A stretch of DNA of 64,000 bases from CATQHP01 sp965205595. Its GTDB lineage: Bacteria; Acidobacteriota; Terriglobia; Bryobacterales; UBA6623. The notes beneath the pieces are model-generated. The model ran no database searches, was not told the DNA's origin, and was given only the letters and a program-made list of their open reading frames with translations. The translations under genes were made by a program, and so were the position numbers. The stretch is from contig CBDBHI010000012.1 in assembly GCA_965205595.1 (NCBI GenBank), positions 248,001 to 312,000 on the forward strand, in the 5' to 3' direction. Positions 34,391 through 43,052 of the stretch are shown here, in pieces (the first letter of the stretch is position 1; each line of letters starts with the position of its first letter).

Positions 34391-36472
34391 GTGCCCGAGT
34401 ATCCTCTGAGTCGGCGGCAACTCGCCGCATTACTGGCCGGCACTGCTGTGTCTGCCGCACCGAGCCGTGCGCAGTCTCCGCTCGGCTCGATGATGTGGGA
34501 CTACATCACGGAGTACCTACGTCTCATTGACGAGCGGCGGGCGCAGACTCTCGCCGCCCTGGAAACTGAGGACGACTTCGCGAAGCTGCGGTCGCGTGTA
34601 CGTGGCCGGCTCGCTGAGATGTGGGGGGCGTTTCCGGATCGCACGCCGTTGAATCCGCGCCAGGTCGGCGTGGTTGATCGCGGCGACTACATTGTCGAGA
34701 AGATCTTATTCGAGAGCCGTCCGAAATTTTTCGTAACGGCAAACTTGTTCCGGCCGCGAGAGGTCGAGGGGAAGTTGCCGGCCATCATATTTCCGTGCGG
34801 GCATACGGATGAGGGCAAGGCGGCCGAGATGTATCAGAGGTTTTCGATTCTGATGGCTCGGCAGGGGTTCGTCGTTCTAACCTGGGACCCGCTAAGCCAA
34901 GGCGAGCGGCTGCAAGTTTGGAACGACGAGAAGCGGGCCTCGGAGATTGGCCCGGGGACGGCCGAGCATCGCGTGCTCGGCAACCAGTGCTATTTGCTGG
35001 GGACAAATTTGATGCAATACCGCGTTTGGGACGCTACCCGGGCGCTGGACTACTTGGAGCTGCGGCCCGAGGTAGACGCTGACCGAATCGGAATCGCGGG
35101 TCAATCCGGCGGCGGCATGGCGGCGCTACAATTCGCCTGTTTCGACGACCGATTGAAGGCCGCATTCGTGGCCTGCGCGGTGGCCACGTTTCGGCACAAG
35201 ACCGAGGCGCTATTGATTGCGGACCCGGAACAGATTCTCTACGGGACATTGCGATTCGGCATCGATCACCCGGAACTGCTCGCGGCGTTCGCCCCGAAGC
35301 CGCTGCTGATCGGCGCCGCTATTCGAGATTTCATCCCCATCGACAGCGCGCGGCGAACGCACAGCGAACTGTTGCCGGTTTACGAAAAGCTCGGCGCGTC
35401 AAAAGACTTGCAGTTGGCGGAGACCGACTCGACCCACGGACTGAACCAGGAACTGCGAGAGGCAGCGGCGAGTTTCTTCGTGCGCACCCTCGGCGGTCGC
35501 GACGAGCCGGTGAAGGAGCAGCCGACCGAGGTGTTGTCGGCCACGGATCTATTCGTCACGGCGACAGGCCAGGTTGCGACCGCACTCGAGGCTACGACCG
35601 TCCAGGCGCTTAACGGCGAGCGAGCGACGGAAGTTGCCCCGTCGTTTGAAATGCCGTCAAGCGAGAGCGAATTTTCGGTCTACCAGCACAACATTGCAAA
35701 CCGCATTCGCGAGATCACTCGGGTCGGTTCGTTCAAGGCTGAGAGGGGGATTGAAGTCCCGGACCGTTTGCTCGATGCGGGTCCGTTTGCAAAAGGAATC
35801 GTTGTTGTCGTTTCGGATGAGGGTAAAGACGACGAGGTTGTTCGGCGCAATATCATCGACGCAATCGTTGCGGCCGACCACCACGTGCTCGGAATGGATT
35901 TACGCGGATGGGGAGACTCGGCTGCGTTTATACCTTCGATCTTGCCGAAATTTAACTGGGACGATTTCTTTGCATATCGGTCGCTGGAGTTGGGACGCCC
36001 TCTATTTGGTCAACGTTTGAAAGATCTTTTGGCGACGGCCCCGGCGCGGACTAGACGACGCGAGTGGTATGTGGTGGGCGTGGGCATTGGCGGTCTGGTG
36101 GCGGCGCATGCGGCCGCGCTCGATCCGCGCATTCGCGGCGTTGTCAGTATTGGGGCCCCACTCTCATATCGCTCGATTTTCGACGATTTGCTCACGACGC
36201 AACCGGTCAGCGCGTACCTGCCCGGGGTCATGGGCGAGTACGAGATTCGCGACGTGTACGCCTCGGTTGCGCCGCGGCCGCTGCTGATCGTGAACCCTCA
36301 AGACTCCCAGCGGAAGCCTGTAAACGTCGTGGCCGCGCGCGAGGAGTATGACTGGGCAGTGCAAATTTACGAGCGCCTCGAGGCTCCAACGGGCGCGCGA
36401 ATCGAGTCGGGCCTTAGCCGTGCCGAGATTCGCAAACTTTTGAGCGAATGGTTTTCGTCCCTTGATAGCTAG
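34391..36472 (+). CDS. Exported tandem alpha/beta hydrolase (acetyl-esterase-like)
   Basis: A 693-residue protein with a Tat-like start (SRRQLAALLAGTAVSAAPSRAQ). The first hydrolase domain (about 35-370) has nucleophile S239 in AGQSGGGM, an acid in IRDFIPID and histidine in DSTHGL, so it should be an active esterase or peptidase-like hydrolase of the acetyl-xylan-esterase group. A second hydrolase-like domain (about 430-690) repeats the fold, but its elbow reads GVGIGGL with no serine, so it is probably inactive and may bind substrate. The GTG start lies 56 bases after the aldolase gene. The substrate is not known. Confidence 0.8.
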   Translation: MPEYPLSRRQLAALLAGTAVSAAPSRAQSPLGSMMWDYITEYLRLIDERRAQTLAALETEDDFAKLRSRVRGRLAEMWGAFPDRTPLNPRQVGVVDRGDYIVEKILFESRPKFFVTANLFRPREVEGKLPAIIFPCGHTDEGKAAEMYQRFSILMARQGFVVLTWDPLSQGERLQVWNDEKRASEIGPGTAEHRVLGNQCYLLGTNLMQYRVWDATRALDYLELRPEVDADRIGIAGQSGGGMAALQFACFDDRLKAAFVACAVATFRHKTEALLIADPEQILYGTLRFGIDHPELLAAFAPKPLLIGAAIRDFIPIDSARRTHSELLPVYEKLGASKDLQLAETDSTHGLNQELREAAASFFVRTLGGRDEPVKEQPTEVLSATDLFVTATGQVATALEATTVQALNGERATEVAPSFEMPSSESEFSVYQHNIANRIREITRVGSFKAERGIEVPDRLLDAGPFAKGIVVVVSDEGKDDEVVRRNIIDAIVAADHHVLGMDLRGWGDSAAFIPSILPKFNWDDFFAYRSLELGRPLFGQRLKDLLATAPARTRRREWYVVGVGIGGLVAAHAAALDPRIRGVVSIGAPLSYRSIFDDLLTTQPVSAYLPGVMGEYEIRDVYASVAPRPLLIVNPQDSQRKPVNVVAAREEYDWAVQIYERLEAPTGARIESGLSRAEIRKLLSEWFSSLDS

Positions 36473-36540
36473 TGAGAATTGCGGGCCGGCGCTACCCTAG
36501 TACATCCGGCTGCCAAATATTTTGAGAATGGAGAGACTTT

Positions 36541-37536
36541 GTGAATCAGGCTGAGTGGCTAGCGACAGTTACCGAAGATATTGTTGAGGAGGATCAAAAA
36601 ATTTGTGATCCGCATCATCATCTTTGGGATCGCGCCGACAGCAGGTATCTGCTCGACGAATTGCTTGCGGATACCGATAGCGGACACAACGTCGTCAGCA
36701 CGGTGTACATCGAGTGCGCGAGTATGTACCGCGCCGCCGGCGGCGACGGGATGCGGCCGGTCGGTGAAACAGAGTTTGCAAACGGTGTGGCGGCGATGTC
36801 CGCCAGTGGCGGCTACGGCGATACAAAAGTTTGCGATGGAATCGTTGGCTTCGCGGATCTGCGCCTGGGTTCGGCGGTTGGCGAAGTGCTAGATGCACAT
36901 ATTGCGGCGAGTTCGCGATTTCGTGGAATACGGCACTCGGCCAGTTGGGACGCTAGCGATGAAGTTCGCAATTCCCATTCGAACCCGCCGCAGAGCCTAT
37001 ATTTGGAGGCGAACTTTCGGAAGGGATTCGCGGAACTAGGTAAGCGCGGCCTGAGTTTCGATGCCTGGCTCTTCCACCCACAGCTCAAAGAATTGACGGA
37101 TTTGGCGAAGGCGTTTCCGGACACCACGATCATCCTCGACCACTTTGGCGGACCACTCGGGATTGGACCCTACGCCGGAAAAAGAGATGAGATCTTTGGC
37201 GTTTGGAAGTCGGAACTCACCGAGCTTGCCCGCTGCCAAAACGTGTACGCCAAGTTGGGGGGCATGGTGATGACGATCAATGGCTTCGGCTTTCACAAAC
37301 GGAAATCACCGGCAACGTCGAACGAGATCGTTACGGCAACGGGCCGATACCACCGCCACGCGATTGATCTTTTTGGCGTCGAGCGCTGCATGTTTGAAAG
37401 CAACTTTCCCGTGGATAAGCGAAGTTGCTCGTATCACGTGCTGTGGAACGCCTTCAAGAAGCTTGTCGCCGACGCGTCCGGAAGCGAGAAGGACGCGCTG
37501 TTTCACGACACGGCTTGCCGCGCTTATCGCATCTGA
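36541..37536 (+). CDS. Amidohydrolase (COG3618 lactonase-like)
   Basis: A 331-residue TIM-barrel metal-dependent hydrolase. It carries the metal motif CDPHHHLWD near residue 25, DAWLFHPQLKEL, LDHFGGPLG and the late SNFPVDKRSCSY, the pattern of the amidohydrolase_2 family that includes 2-pyrone-4,6-dicarboxylate lactonase and L-fucono-lactonase. The GTG start follows GGAGAG at good spacing. It likely hydrolyses a lactone of a sugar acid or aromatic product. It runs convergently to the HTTM gene with a hairpin between. Confidence 0.87.
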   Translation: MNQAEWLATVTEDIVEEDQKICDPHHHLWDRADSRYLLDELLADTDSGHNVVSTVYIECASMYRAAGGDGMRPVGETEFANGVAAMSASGGYGDTKVCDGIVGFADLRLGSAVGEVLDAHIAASSRFRGIRHSASWDASDEVRNSHSNPPQSLYLEANFRKGFAELGKRGLSFDAWLFHPQLKELTDLAKAFPDTTIILDHFGGPLGIGPYAGKRDEIFGVWKSELTELARCQNVYAKLGGMVMTINGFGFHKRKSPATSNEIVTATGRYHRHAIDLFGVERCMFESNFPVDKRSCSYHVLWNAFKKLVADASGSEKDALFHDTACRAYRI

Positions 37537-37595
37537 CCCGGACTTGATTTTTCAAGCTGCCCGCCAAGCTATTCGTTGGTCGCAACGGTTCGCGA

Positions 37596-37630
37596 TACCG
37601 AGCCGCACCGCACGGCGGCGCGGCTCGGTA
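37596..37630. terminator. Hairpin between convergent genes
   Basis: TACCGAGCCGC and GCGGCTCGGTA form an 11-bp perfect stem with a 13-base loop, between two converging genes. No clear T run follows on either side, so a bidirectional terminator is plausible but not certain. Confidence 0.45.
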
Positions 37631-37656
37631 CAGCGAAGAGCAACTTCGCCTCGCGG

Positions 37657-38535
37657 CTATTTCAAGTTTCTCCCCTGATTGATCCGCCCAACCAGGGCGG
37701 GCGTTAGCCACGACGGATCGAACGTAAAAGCATGCATCAGCAGCATTCCGATCGTTAAGTCAGCGAAGTCGATCAACAGTAGTAGCCCGACGTGCATGCC
37801 GACCATTGCGAGCCAGACCCACGGCCGGAATCGCGCTGACACAGCGAGCGGCGCGAATAGAAGTTCGAGCGCCAAAGCCGACCACGTGAATAGCTGATGC
37901 AGCCAGTCTGGGCTCGCCGTGAGTACCTCGCGAAGGGCTGTCGGCCTTGCCAGCGGATTGTTCATCAATTCAGCGAAAGCCGAGCCGTCGAGCCACGACG
38001 GGCTGCTTAGCTTGGTCCAGCCACCGTAGCTGTACGAAAGAGCCATGACTACCCAGGCGGCCTGCTGGACAGGTTTCGGCATCTGCCACTTAGGGAGATT
38101 TCCGGCGGCAAACTTGGCCGCGAGGGACCCCGCTGGCCCAACCGGTAAGAACTGGTGGGCGAGCAGCATCCATCCGACGTACGGCAGACTTGGGTTTGCG
38201 GTCAACGGATTGCGGCCGAACAGGCAGGCGAGCGCGTACCAGCACCAAAACGCGGCGGGACGGTCCCAGAGCCCGATTGCAAAAAACACTGAGCCTAAGG
38301 CGGCCGACACAAGTAGAGCGGTTACAGCCGTCGGGGAGTCGACGATGGCGAGCACATTGGGTAAGGCTCGAAGCAGCGGCGATGCGCTACCATCCGCGAG
38401 CATTCCCGCGTTCGAAAACGTTTCCGCGCCCCACGGAATGAGAGCGATGAAGTGAACTGTGAGGTAGATTCCTAGAGTTGCTCGGAAGCAGCTATAAAGA
38501 AGCCCCGAGTCGGTTCCGTCAGCCGTCAATCTCAT
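37657..38535 (-). CDS. HTTM-domain membrane protein
   Basis: A 292-residue multi-pass membrane protein of the HTTM (vitamin K-dependent carboxylase-like) family, with about six to eight hydrophobic helices and the family words YVGWMLLAHQF, YSYGGWTKLSSPSWLDG and ALELLFAPLAV. Bacterial members have no proven carboxylase activity. ATG 38535 is preferred to TTG 38550 because GAGA precedes it by 8 bases. It is the last gene of a unit with the small protein and the fatty acid hydroxylase-like protein upstream, overlapping the former by 17 bases. Confidence 0.8.
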   Translation of the reverse strand: MRLTADGTDSGLLYSCFRATLGIYLTVHFIALIPWGAETFSNAGMLADGSASPLLRALPNVLAIVDSPTAVTALLVSAALGSVFFAIGLWDRPAAFWCWYALACLFGRNPLTANPSLPYVGWMLLAHQFLPVGPAGSLAAKFAAGNLPKWQMPKPVQQAAWVVMALSYSYGGWTKLSSPSWLDGSAFAELMNNPLARPTALREVLTASPDWLHQLFTWSALALELLFAPLAVSARFRPWVWLAMVGMHVGLLLLIDFADLTIGMLLMHAFTFDPSWLTPALVGRINQGRNLK

Positions 38536-39043
38536 CGCAACGGATCTCAAATTTCAGCGGCAGCTCCGGATCGGGGTTCGTGGACGGCTTGGGGTGAACC
38601 ACTACCTCGAACGGCCCCGGCAGCGCTTCGTCGACTAGCCCCAACTCTTGCAGCAGCCCGCCGCCGGGGCAGAAGGCGAATTGCGTGACCTGTTCAAAGG
38701 CCCTCGCGGTCGCGGCGTCCGCCGCGAGTACGGGGCCATAGGCGAGGGTTGCGCCGTAGGCGTTGCGGCGGTTGTAGGGCCCTTCGAGTCGCTGATAAAT
38801 TTCCGGCGTTAGTCTCGCGGATCTCCAGTCGCCGTCGGCGGAGTCTTTCCAGAGAATTTCGAAGCTACTCGAGAACGTTTCGAGGCCCCTAGCGGACGAG
38901 AAAACCTTGGGGGCCGGCGAGGCTCCCCAGGCGGCGGCGATTCCCTTGACGATTGGCAGTCCCACTAGGTCCGCCGCCATCCGCACGGTCCCGAGCGTAA
39001 TCAGAGCTACCAAGACGAGTCGATTTTTCGACTGCCGCGTCAT
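38519..39043 (-). CDS. Membrane-anchored protein of unknown function
   Basis: About 174 residues from ATG 39043. One hydrophobic segment near residues 9-30 (NRLVLVALITLGTVRMAADL) suggests an anchor or signal, followed by a soluble exported domain. No family is recognised. Partners of HTTM proteins are often small exported proteins like this, and the gene overlaps the HTTM gene and follows the desaturase-like gene by 7 bases. It probably forms a complex or pathway with them; this is inference from position. Confidence 0.75.
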   Translation of the reverse strand: MTRQSKNRLVLVALITLGTVRMAADLVGLPIVKGIAAAWGASPAPKVFSSARGLETFSSSFEILWKDSADGDWRSARLTPEIYQRLEGPYNRRNAYGATLAYGPVLAADAATARAFEQVTQFAFCPGGGLLQELGLVDEALPGPFEVVVHPKPSTNPDPELPLKFEIRCDEIDG

Positions 39044-39050
39044 GGATAAA

Positions 39051-39773
39051 TTAACGATCCGCGTAAACGTCGACACCACTCAACATTGCGCCGAGCTGTT
39101 GTTCCCGTCCACCGGCGAATCCGCATTTGGCGTCGAAGTTCTGTGGGTTCAGGAACGTGCCAAACATCATGTCCCAAATCGGCAAGTCGGAATAGTTGTA
39201 GCTGTGTAGGTCTTGTTGGTGATGCACGCAGTGGCTCTCGGGCCGCTGGAATACGAAACCGAGCCAGCGCGGAGTGCGCACGTTCCAGTGATAGAAAAGC
39301 TCTGCCAGACCGGTGAGCAGCACGGCTTGGGAAGCTGCGCGCGGATCGAGTCCGACACCTACATAGAGAATGGCGCTGCTGATAACCCCGTTGAGCAGGA
39401 CTTCCAGCGGGTGCTTATAGAAGGTGGTGATGATTTCGATTCGCTGCGGGCTGTGATGCACCTGGTGAAACCAGCGCCACAGAAACGACACCTCATGACG
39501 CCAACGATGCCACCAGTAGTAGACGAATGTGACAACCAGGTAACCAACGAAAGCGCCGGCCCCGGTGCCGATGTCAAGTTGCCACAGTGAGCGGCCGGGG
39601 AGCGTTTGATCGTAGGTCAGGCCCGCTAGATATACCGACGACGCCTGGATCAGGTTCAACCCAATCGCCCGCAGCCACCAATTGGCGACGGCAGGCCATT
39701 GGCGACCCGGCCTAATTAACTCGACAGCGATCATCGACAGCGCGACGATCAGAATGACTAGCGCTACGAACAT
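39051..39773 (-). CDS. Sterol desaturase / fatty acid hydroxylase family protein
   Basis: A 240-residue integral membrane di-iron enzyme. Histidine boxes HRWRH, HQVHH and HCVHHQ are all present, along with a further HWN block, and there are four or so membrane helices. Such enzymes hydroxylate or desaturate membrane lipids or sterol-like molecules; the substrate here is unknown. First gene of a three-gene unit with the exported protein and the HTTM protein. Confidence 0.88.
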   Translation of the reverse strand: MFVALVILIVALSMIAVELIRPGRQWPAVANWWLRAIGLNLIQASSVYLAGLTYDQTLPGRSLWQLDIGTGAGAFVGYLVVTFVYYWWHRWRHEVSFLWRWFHQVHHSPQRIEIITTFYKHPLEVLLNGVISSAILYVGVGLDPRAASQAVLLTGLAELFYHWNVRTPRWLGFVFQRPESHCVHHQQDLHSYNYSDLPIWDMMFGTFLNPQNFDAKCGFAGGREQQLGAMLSGVDVYADR

Positions 39774-39920
39774 GCGGCGTGGGCGATCAAATCAACTATA
39801 CGGGTTTTATGCTCGGGCAGTTCCGTTCCGTACTACGAGGCGATGCGGGCGAGTTGCGGTTCGCGCGAAAGCGCAAACCCAGCTTGTCATCGATCAGTTA
39901 CAATCCGAACGGATGGTTGT

Positions 39921-41366
39921 ATGAAGATTGACCCGCGTTACCGTCCCGGTCGGCGAGGCCCGCTTTCGCGCCGCGAGATGCTGCGCCAGACGTCTATCGG
40001 CTTTGGGCTGACCGCGCTGGCTGGACTGATGGCGGACCCTGCGTACGGGTCGCCTGGCAGCGACCAATCAGTAAAGGAGCCGCATTTTAAGCCCAAGGTG
40101 AAGAACGTCATCTTCGCCTATATGTCGGGCGGCTTTTCTCACATCGACTCGTTTGACCCCAAGCCGCGCCTCTCTAAGGAAGCGGGTCAGCCGATGCCGT
40201 TTGAGACGGCGCGGACGATGTTCAACGAAGATGGCGACATTTGGCCGTCGCCCTGGGAGTTTCATAACCACGGGGAATCGGGGATCCCGGTCAGCGATCT
40301 ATTTCCACACATCGCCACGTGCGCTGATGACATCGCCGTCATTCGCGGCATGACCGCGAAGTTTATGGAGCACGCCCAGGCCAATTTTTACTTCCACTCC
40401 GGGCAACCCTTTACCGGCTTCCCGTCGATGGGCGCATGGACTACTTACGGGCTCGGGACCGAATCGAAGGACCTGCCCGGGTTCGTTGTGATGGGCAGCG
40501 GCGGCATCCCGCTTGGCGGCATCAATATGTTTAGTAGCGGGTTCTTGCCCGCTGTTCACCAAGGGTCGTTCTTGCACCCCGATCAAGAGGAGCCCCTGGC
40601 GAATGTCCGGCCGCATGAGTCGGATCAGAAACAGCGCCGGCGCTTGGACTTCATTCGTGCAATGGACGAAGATTTTTTGGACCGCACCGGCCAGGATGCG
40701 CAGGTCGAGGCCGCCATCCAGAACTACGAAACGGCTTACCGCATGCAGACCGCGGTGCCCGAGCTTTGCGATTTGAGTGGCGAAACCGAGGCGACGCGCA
40801 AACTCTACGGTCTTAATTCGACTCACGAGCCTAAGCGTAACTACGCGTTGCAGTGCTTAACCGCGCGTCGTTTGATCGAGCGCGGGGTGCGTTTCGTCGA
40901 ACTGACCATGGTGAACGGCAGCGGCAAAGGTAGCATGTCAAACCCCTGGGATCAGCACACAAACTTGATCTCAGGCCACACCGGAAACGCCTACTGTGTC
41001 GATCAGCCCGTGGCGGGACTCATTAAAGATCTCAAGGCTCGCGGTTTGTTTGACGAAACATTGATTATCTTTTCGGGCGAGTTTGGGCGGACGCCGTTTG
41101 TCCAAGGCACCAACGGACGCGACCACAACCCCTTTGGATTCAGCCTGTGGTTGGCCGGCGGCGGCATTAAATCTGGAACGATCTATGGCGCGACCGACGA
41201 GTATGGCTACCACGCGATCGACGGAATTCAAACGATTCACGATCTTCACGCGACCGTCTTACACCTACTGGGCATCGACCACGAGAAGCTGACTTATCGT
41301 TTCGGCGGACGGGACTTCCGCCTTACCGACGTCCACGGACACGTCATCCACGACGTGCTGGCCTGA
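39921..41366 (+). CDS. DUF1501 family secreted protein, stand-alone
   Basis: A 481-residue protein with a twin-arginine signal (SRREMLRQTSIGFGLTALAGLM). Its DUF1501 marks are MSGGFSHIDSFDPKP, NPWDQHTNL, IIFSGEFGRTP and GRDHNPFGFSLWLAGGG. ATG 39921 is used; the longer frame from 39843 has no family match. Unlike the protein at 1422-2837, no PSCyt1/DUF1553 partner is next to it. Probably periplasmic; activity unknown. Confidence 0.88.
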   Translation: MKIDPRYRPGRRGPLSRREMLRQTSIGFGLTALAGLMADPAYGSPGSDQSVKEPHFKPKVKNVIFAYMSGGFSHIDSFDPKPRLSKEAGQPMPFETARTMFNEDGDIWPSPWEFHNHGESGIPVSDLFPHIATCADDIAVIRGMTAKFMEHAQANFYFHSGQPFTGFPSMGAWTTYGLGTESKDLPGFVVMGSGGIPLGGINMFSSGFLPAVHQGSFLHPDQEEPLANVRPHESDQKQRRRLDFIRAMDEDFLDRTGQDAQVEAAIQNYETAYRMQTAVPELCDLSGETEATRKLYGLNSTHEPKRNYALQCLTARRLIERGVRFVELTMVNGSGKGSMSNPWDQHTNLISGHTGNAYCVDQPVAGLIKDLKARGLFDETLIIFSGEFGRTPFVQGTNGRDHNPFGFSLWLAGGGIKSGTIYGATDEYGYHAIDGIQTIHDLHATVLHLLGIDHEKLTYRFGGRDFRLTDVHGHVIHDVLA

Positions 41367-41394
41367 CGCCCGCTCGCTGCGGCGGTAAGCCGAT

Positions 41395-41625
41395 CTAACC
41401 TACCGCGGCAACCGCCGCGACGTCTCGAACAACCTCGAGCGCTTGAAAACCCTTCGGGCCGCTCGTCAGCTCGTACGACACTTCTTCGCCCTCTTTGAGG
41501 CTGCGATAGCCGTCGCCGTCGATTGACGAGTAGTGGACGAAGACGTCGGCACCGTCGACCTCTCTACTAATGAAGCCGTATCCTTTGGCGGCGTTGAACC
41601 ACTTTACCTTACCTGACTCATGCAC
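41395..41625 (-). CDS. Cold-shock domain protein
   Basis: A 76-residue OB-fold nucleic-acid-binding protein. It has RNP1 (KGYGFIS) and RNP2 (VFVHYS) and starts GKVKWFNAAKGYG, as in CspA family proteins. An RNA chaperone role in cold or general stress is expected. GTG 41625 is chosen because GAGG precedes it by 9 bases; a TTG at 41640 would be the alternative. A consensus promoter lies just upstream. Confidence 0.93.
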   Translation of the reverse strand: MHESGKVKWFNAAKGYGFISREVDGADVFVHYSSIDGDGYRSLKEGEEVSYELTSGPKGFQALEVVRDVAAVAAVG

Positions 41626-41675
41626 TTTGATAATCCTCAATGAATTCTAGACCGTGGACTAACTTCCCTCATCGT

Positions 41676-41704
41676 TTTATAACCAGGAACTCGACTAGTG
41701 TCAA
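41676..41704 (-). promoter_or_regulatory. Sigma-70-like promoter of the cold-shock gene
   Basis: On the minus strand TTGACA (41699-41704) and TATAAA (41676-41681) are 17 bases apart, a near-perfect consensus. Transcription would start near 41668 and give a leader of about 43 bases. Confidence 0.75.
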
Positions 41705-41878
41705 GTAATATATGAATAAACTAACACAGTTTTGAAAGCGATGCACGTATTTAGGTGTGACGGCTAAAAATTAACAGTTCGCCGGCTAAACTTCCAGCAC
41801 TCTAAAGCACGCTGGCTCGTCCGTCGATTTGAGCGCTGGGGCCGCCTGAAAGGCGTTGCCGACCGACCGGGAGTCCTG

Positions 41879-42673
41879 ATGGCGGATGAAACACAACTAG
41901 AAGTGCTGTCTAAAGGGGTTGGCGCCTGGAATCAATGGCGCGCTGAAAACGAAGGCCTTGTGCCCGATTTATCGGGAGCACAGTTGCAAGAGGGGTTCCT
42001 GCGAGGCGCCAATTTCTCGTCGGCCAATCTCACTCGCGCCGTTCTAATCGGAGCCGACTTATCCGGGGCTGATCTCACAATGGCCGATCTTTCGCAAGCC
42101 GACTTGCGATTTGCCAGGCTCAAGGGAGCAAAGCTCAATGGAGCGGCGATCACCACGGCTGTGGGCGTAGATAAGAAGTTGTTCCGTTCGACTATGACTC
42201 AACCGCTATCGAAGCGGAGGATTGCCGGCATGGTCGCCGTTCCATTGGTCGCGATTGGTCTTGGCTACGCGGGAGTCGTGGGCCGGCTTGAGCCGAGCGA
42301 GCAGCAGGTCGAATGGAGTGAAAGCCCGCAGCCGGCTGCTGTCGATACCGACCCGTTTTCGCACTTTGTCGCGGCCCAAGCGCTGCAGCAGGCCGCTGTC
42401 TCTGCCGTCTCTATCCGCGGCCGATCGATCAACTTGGAGTTAGCGTCAGAGACCGTCTCGCAGGTAGCCTATCTGCTGGCGTTGCGCTCGTTGTGCGGGA
42501 GTCTGGACCGTCACCATGCGCCGGCCGCGGAACTTGACACGATCAGTGTCGTAAATTCGTCCGCTGACCAGGGCTGGGTTTTTGACGAGCCACGTTTGTG
42601 CTCGGAACTGAACGGGTCTGAGTTAGCCGCAATGGACGCGACGGTGCTCGGGCACTCACACGTGCTGGATTAG
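41879..42673 (+). CDS. Pentapeptide-repeat membrane protein
   Basis: A 264-residue protein. Residues about 30-93 form pentapeptide repeats of the A(D/N)LxX type (ADLSGADLTMADLSQADL). After a linker, one membrane helix (about 115-133, MVAVPLVAIGLGYAGVV) leads to a C-terminal domain without known family. The repeats build a right-handed beta-helix of unknown role; the protein is probably anchored with the helix on the cytoplasmic side. It ends convergently with the HEAT protein, sharing bases of both stop codons. Confidence 0.8.
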   Translation: MADETQLEVLSKGVGAWNQWRAENEGLVPDLSGAQLQEGFLRGANFSSANLTRAVLIGADLSGADLTMADLSQADLRFARLKGAKLNGAAITTAVGVDKKLFRSTMTQPLSKRRIAGMVAVPLVAIGLGYAGVVGRLEPSEQQVEWSESPQPAAVDTDPFSHFVAAQALQQAAVSAVSIRGRSINLELASETVSQVAYLLALRSLCGSLDRHHAPAAELDTISVVNSSADQGWVFDEPRLCSELNGSELAAMDATVLGHSHVLD

Positions 42674-43035
42674 TGCTCTTTGTCGTCCCAGAGCCCGGTG
42701 CGAAGCTCGTCGAGACGGTGCTCCGCGGCGTCGCGGACGTACTGATAGGTATCCTCTTTCGAAATACGCTCAATTTCCGCTTCGTTCGTCATCACCTTGA
42801 CGACTTTCCGGCGGACCTCTTCATCGTCCGATTCGCGCATCAAGCGATGGTAGTGTTCCTGGTCGGGTTGCAGCGCACGCAGAGCGGCGAAGGCGTCGTG
42901 GCGCACGAACCACTCGCTATCCCTCTTGATCATTTCAACCAGAATCGACGGATCAGTAATCTCGGCAATCGCGTGTTGCCGGACATCGGCGTCACTGTTC
43001 TTCCACTTCGGCCGAAGCGCGTCAAGAACTCCCAT
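42670..43035 (-). CDS. Small HEAT-repeat protein
   Basis: About 121 residues of alpha-helical HEAT-like repeats (SDADVRQHAIAEI, SEWFVRHDAFAAL, DDEEVRRKVVKVM, YQYVRDAAEHRLDEL). Such proteins are scaffolds for protein binding. ATG 43035 has GAGG 8 bases upstream; a TTG at 43041 is less likely. It follows the sugar dehydrogenase-like gene by 17 bases and is probably cotranscribed with it. No partner is known. Confidence 0.8.
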   Translation of the reverse strand: MGVLDALRPKWKNSDADVRQHAIAEITDPSILVEMIKRDSEWFVRHDAFAALRALQPDQEHYHRLMRESDDEEVRRKVVKVMTNEAEIERISKEDTYQYVRDAAEHRLDELRTGLWDDKEH

Positions 43036-43052
43036 TTTCAAATCCTCGTGGG

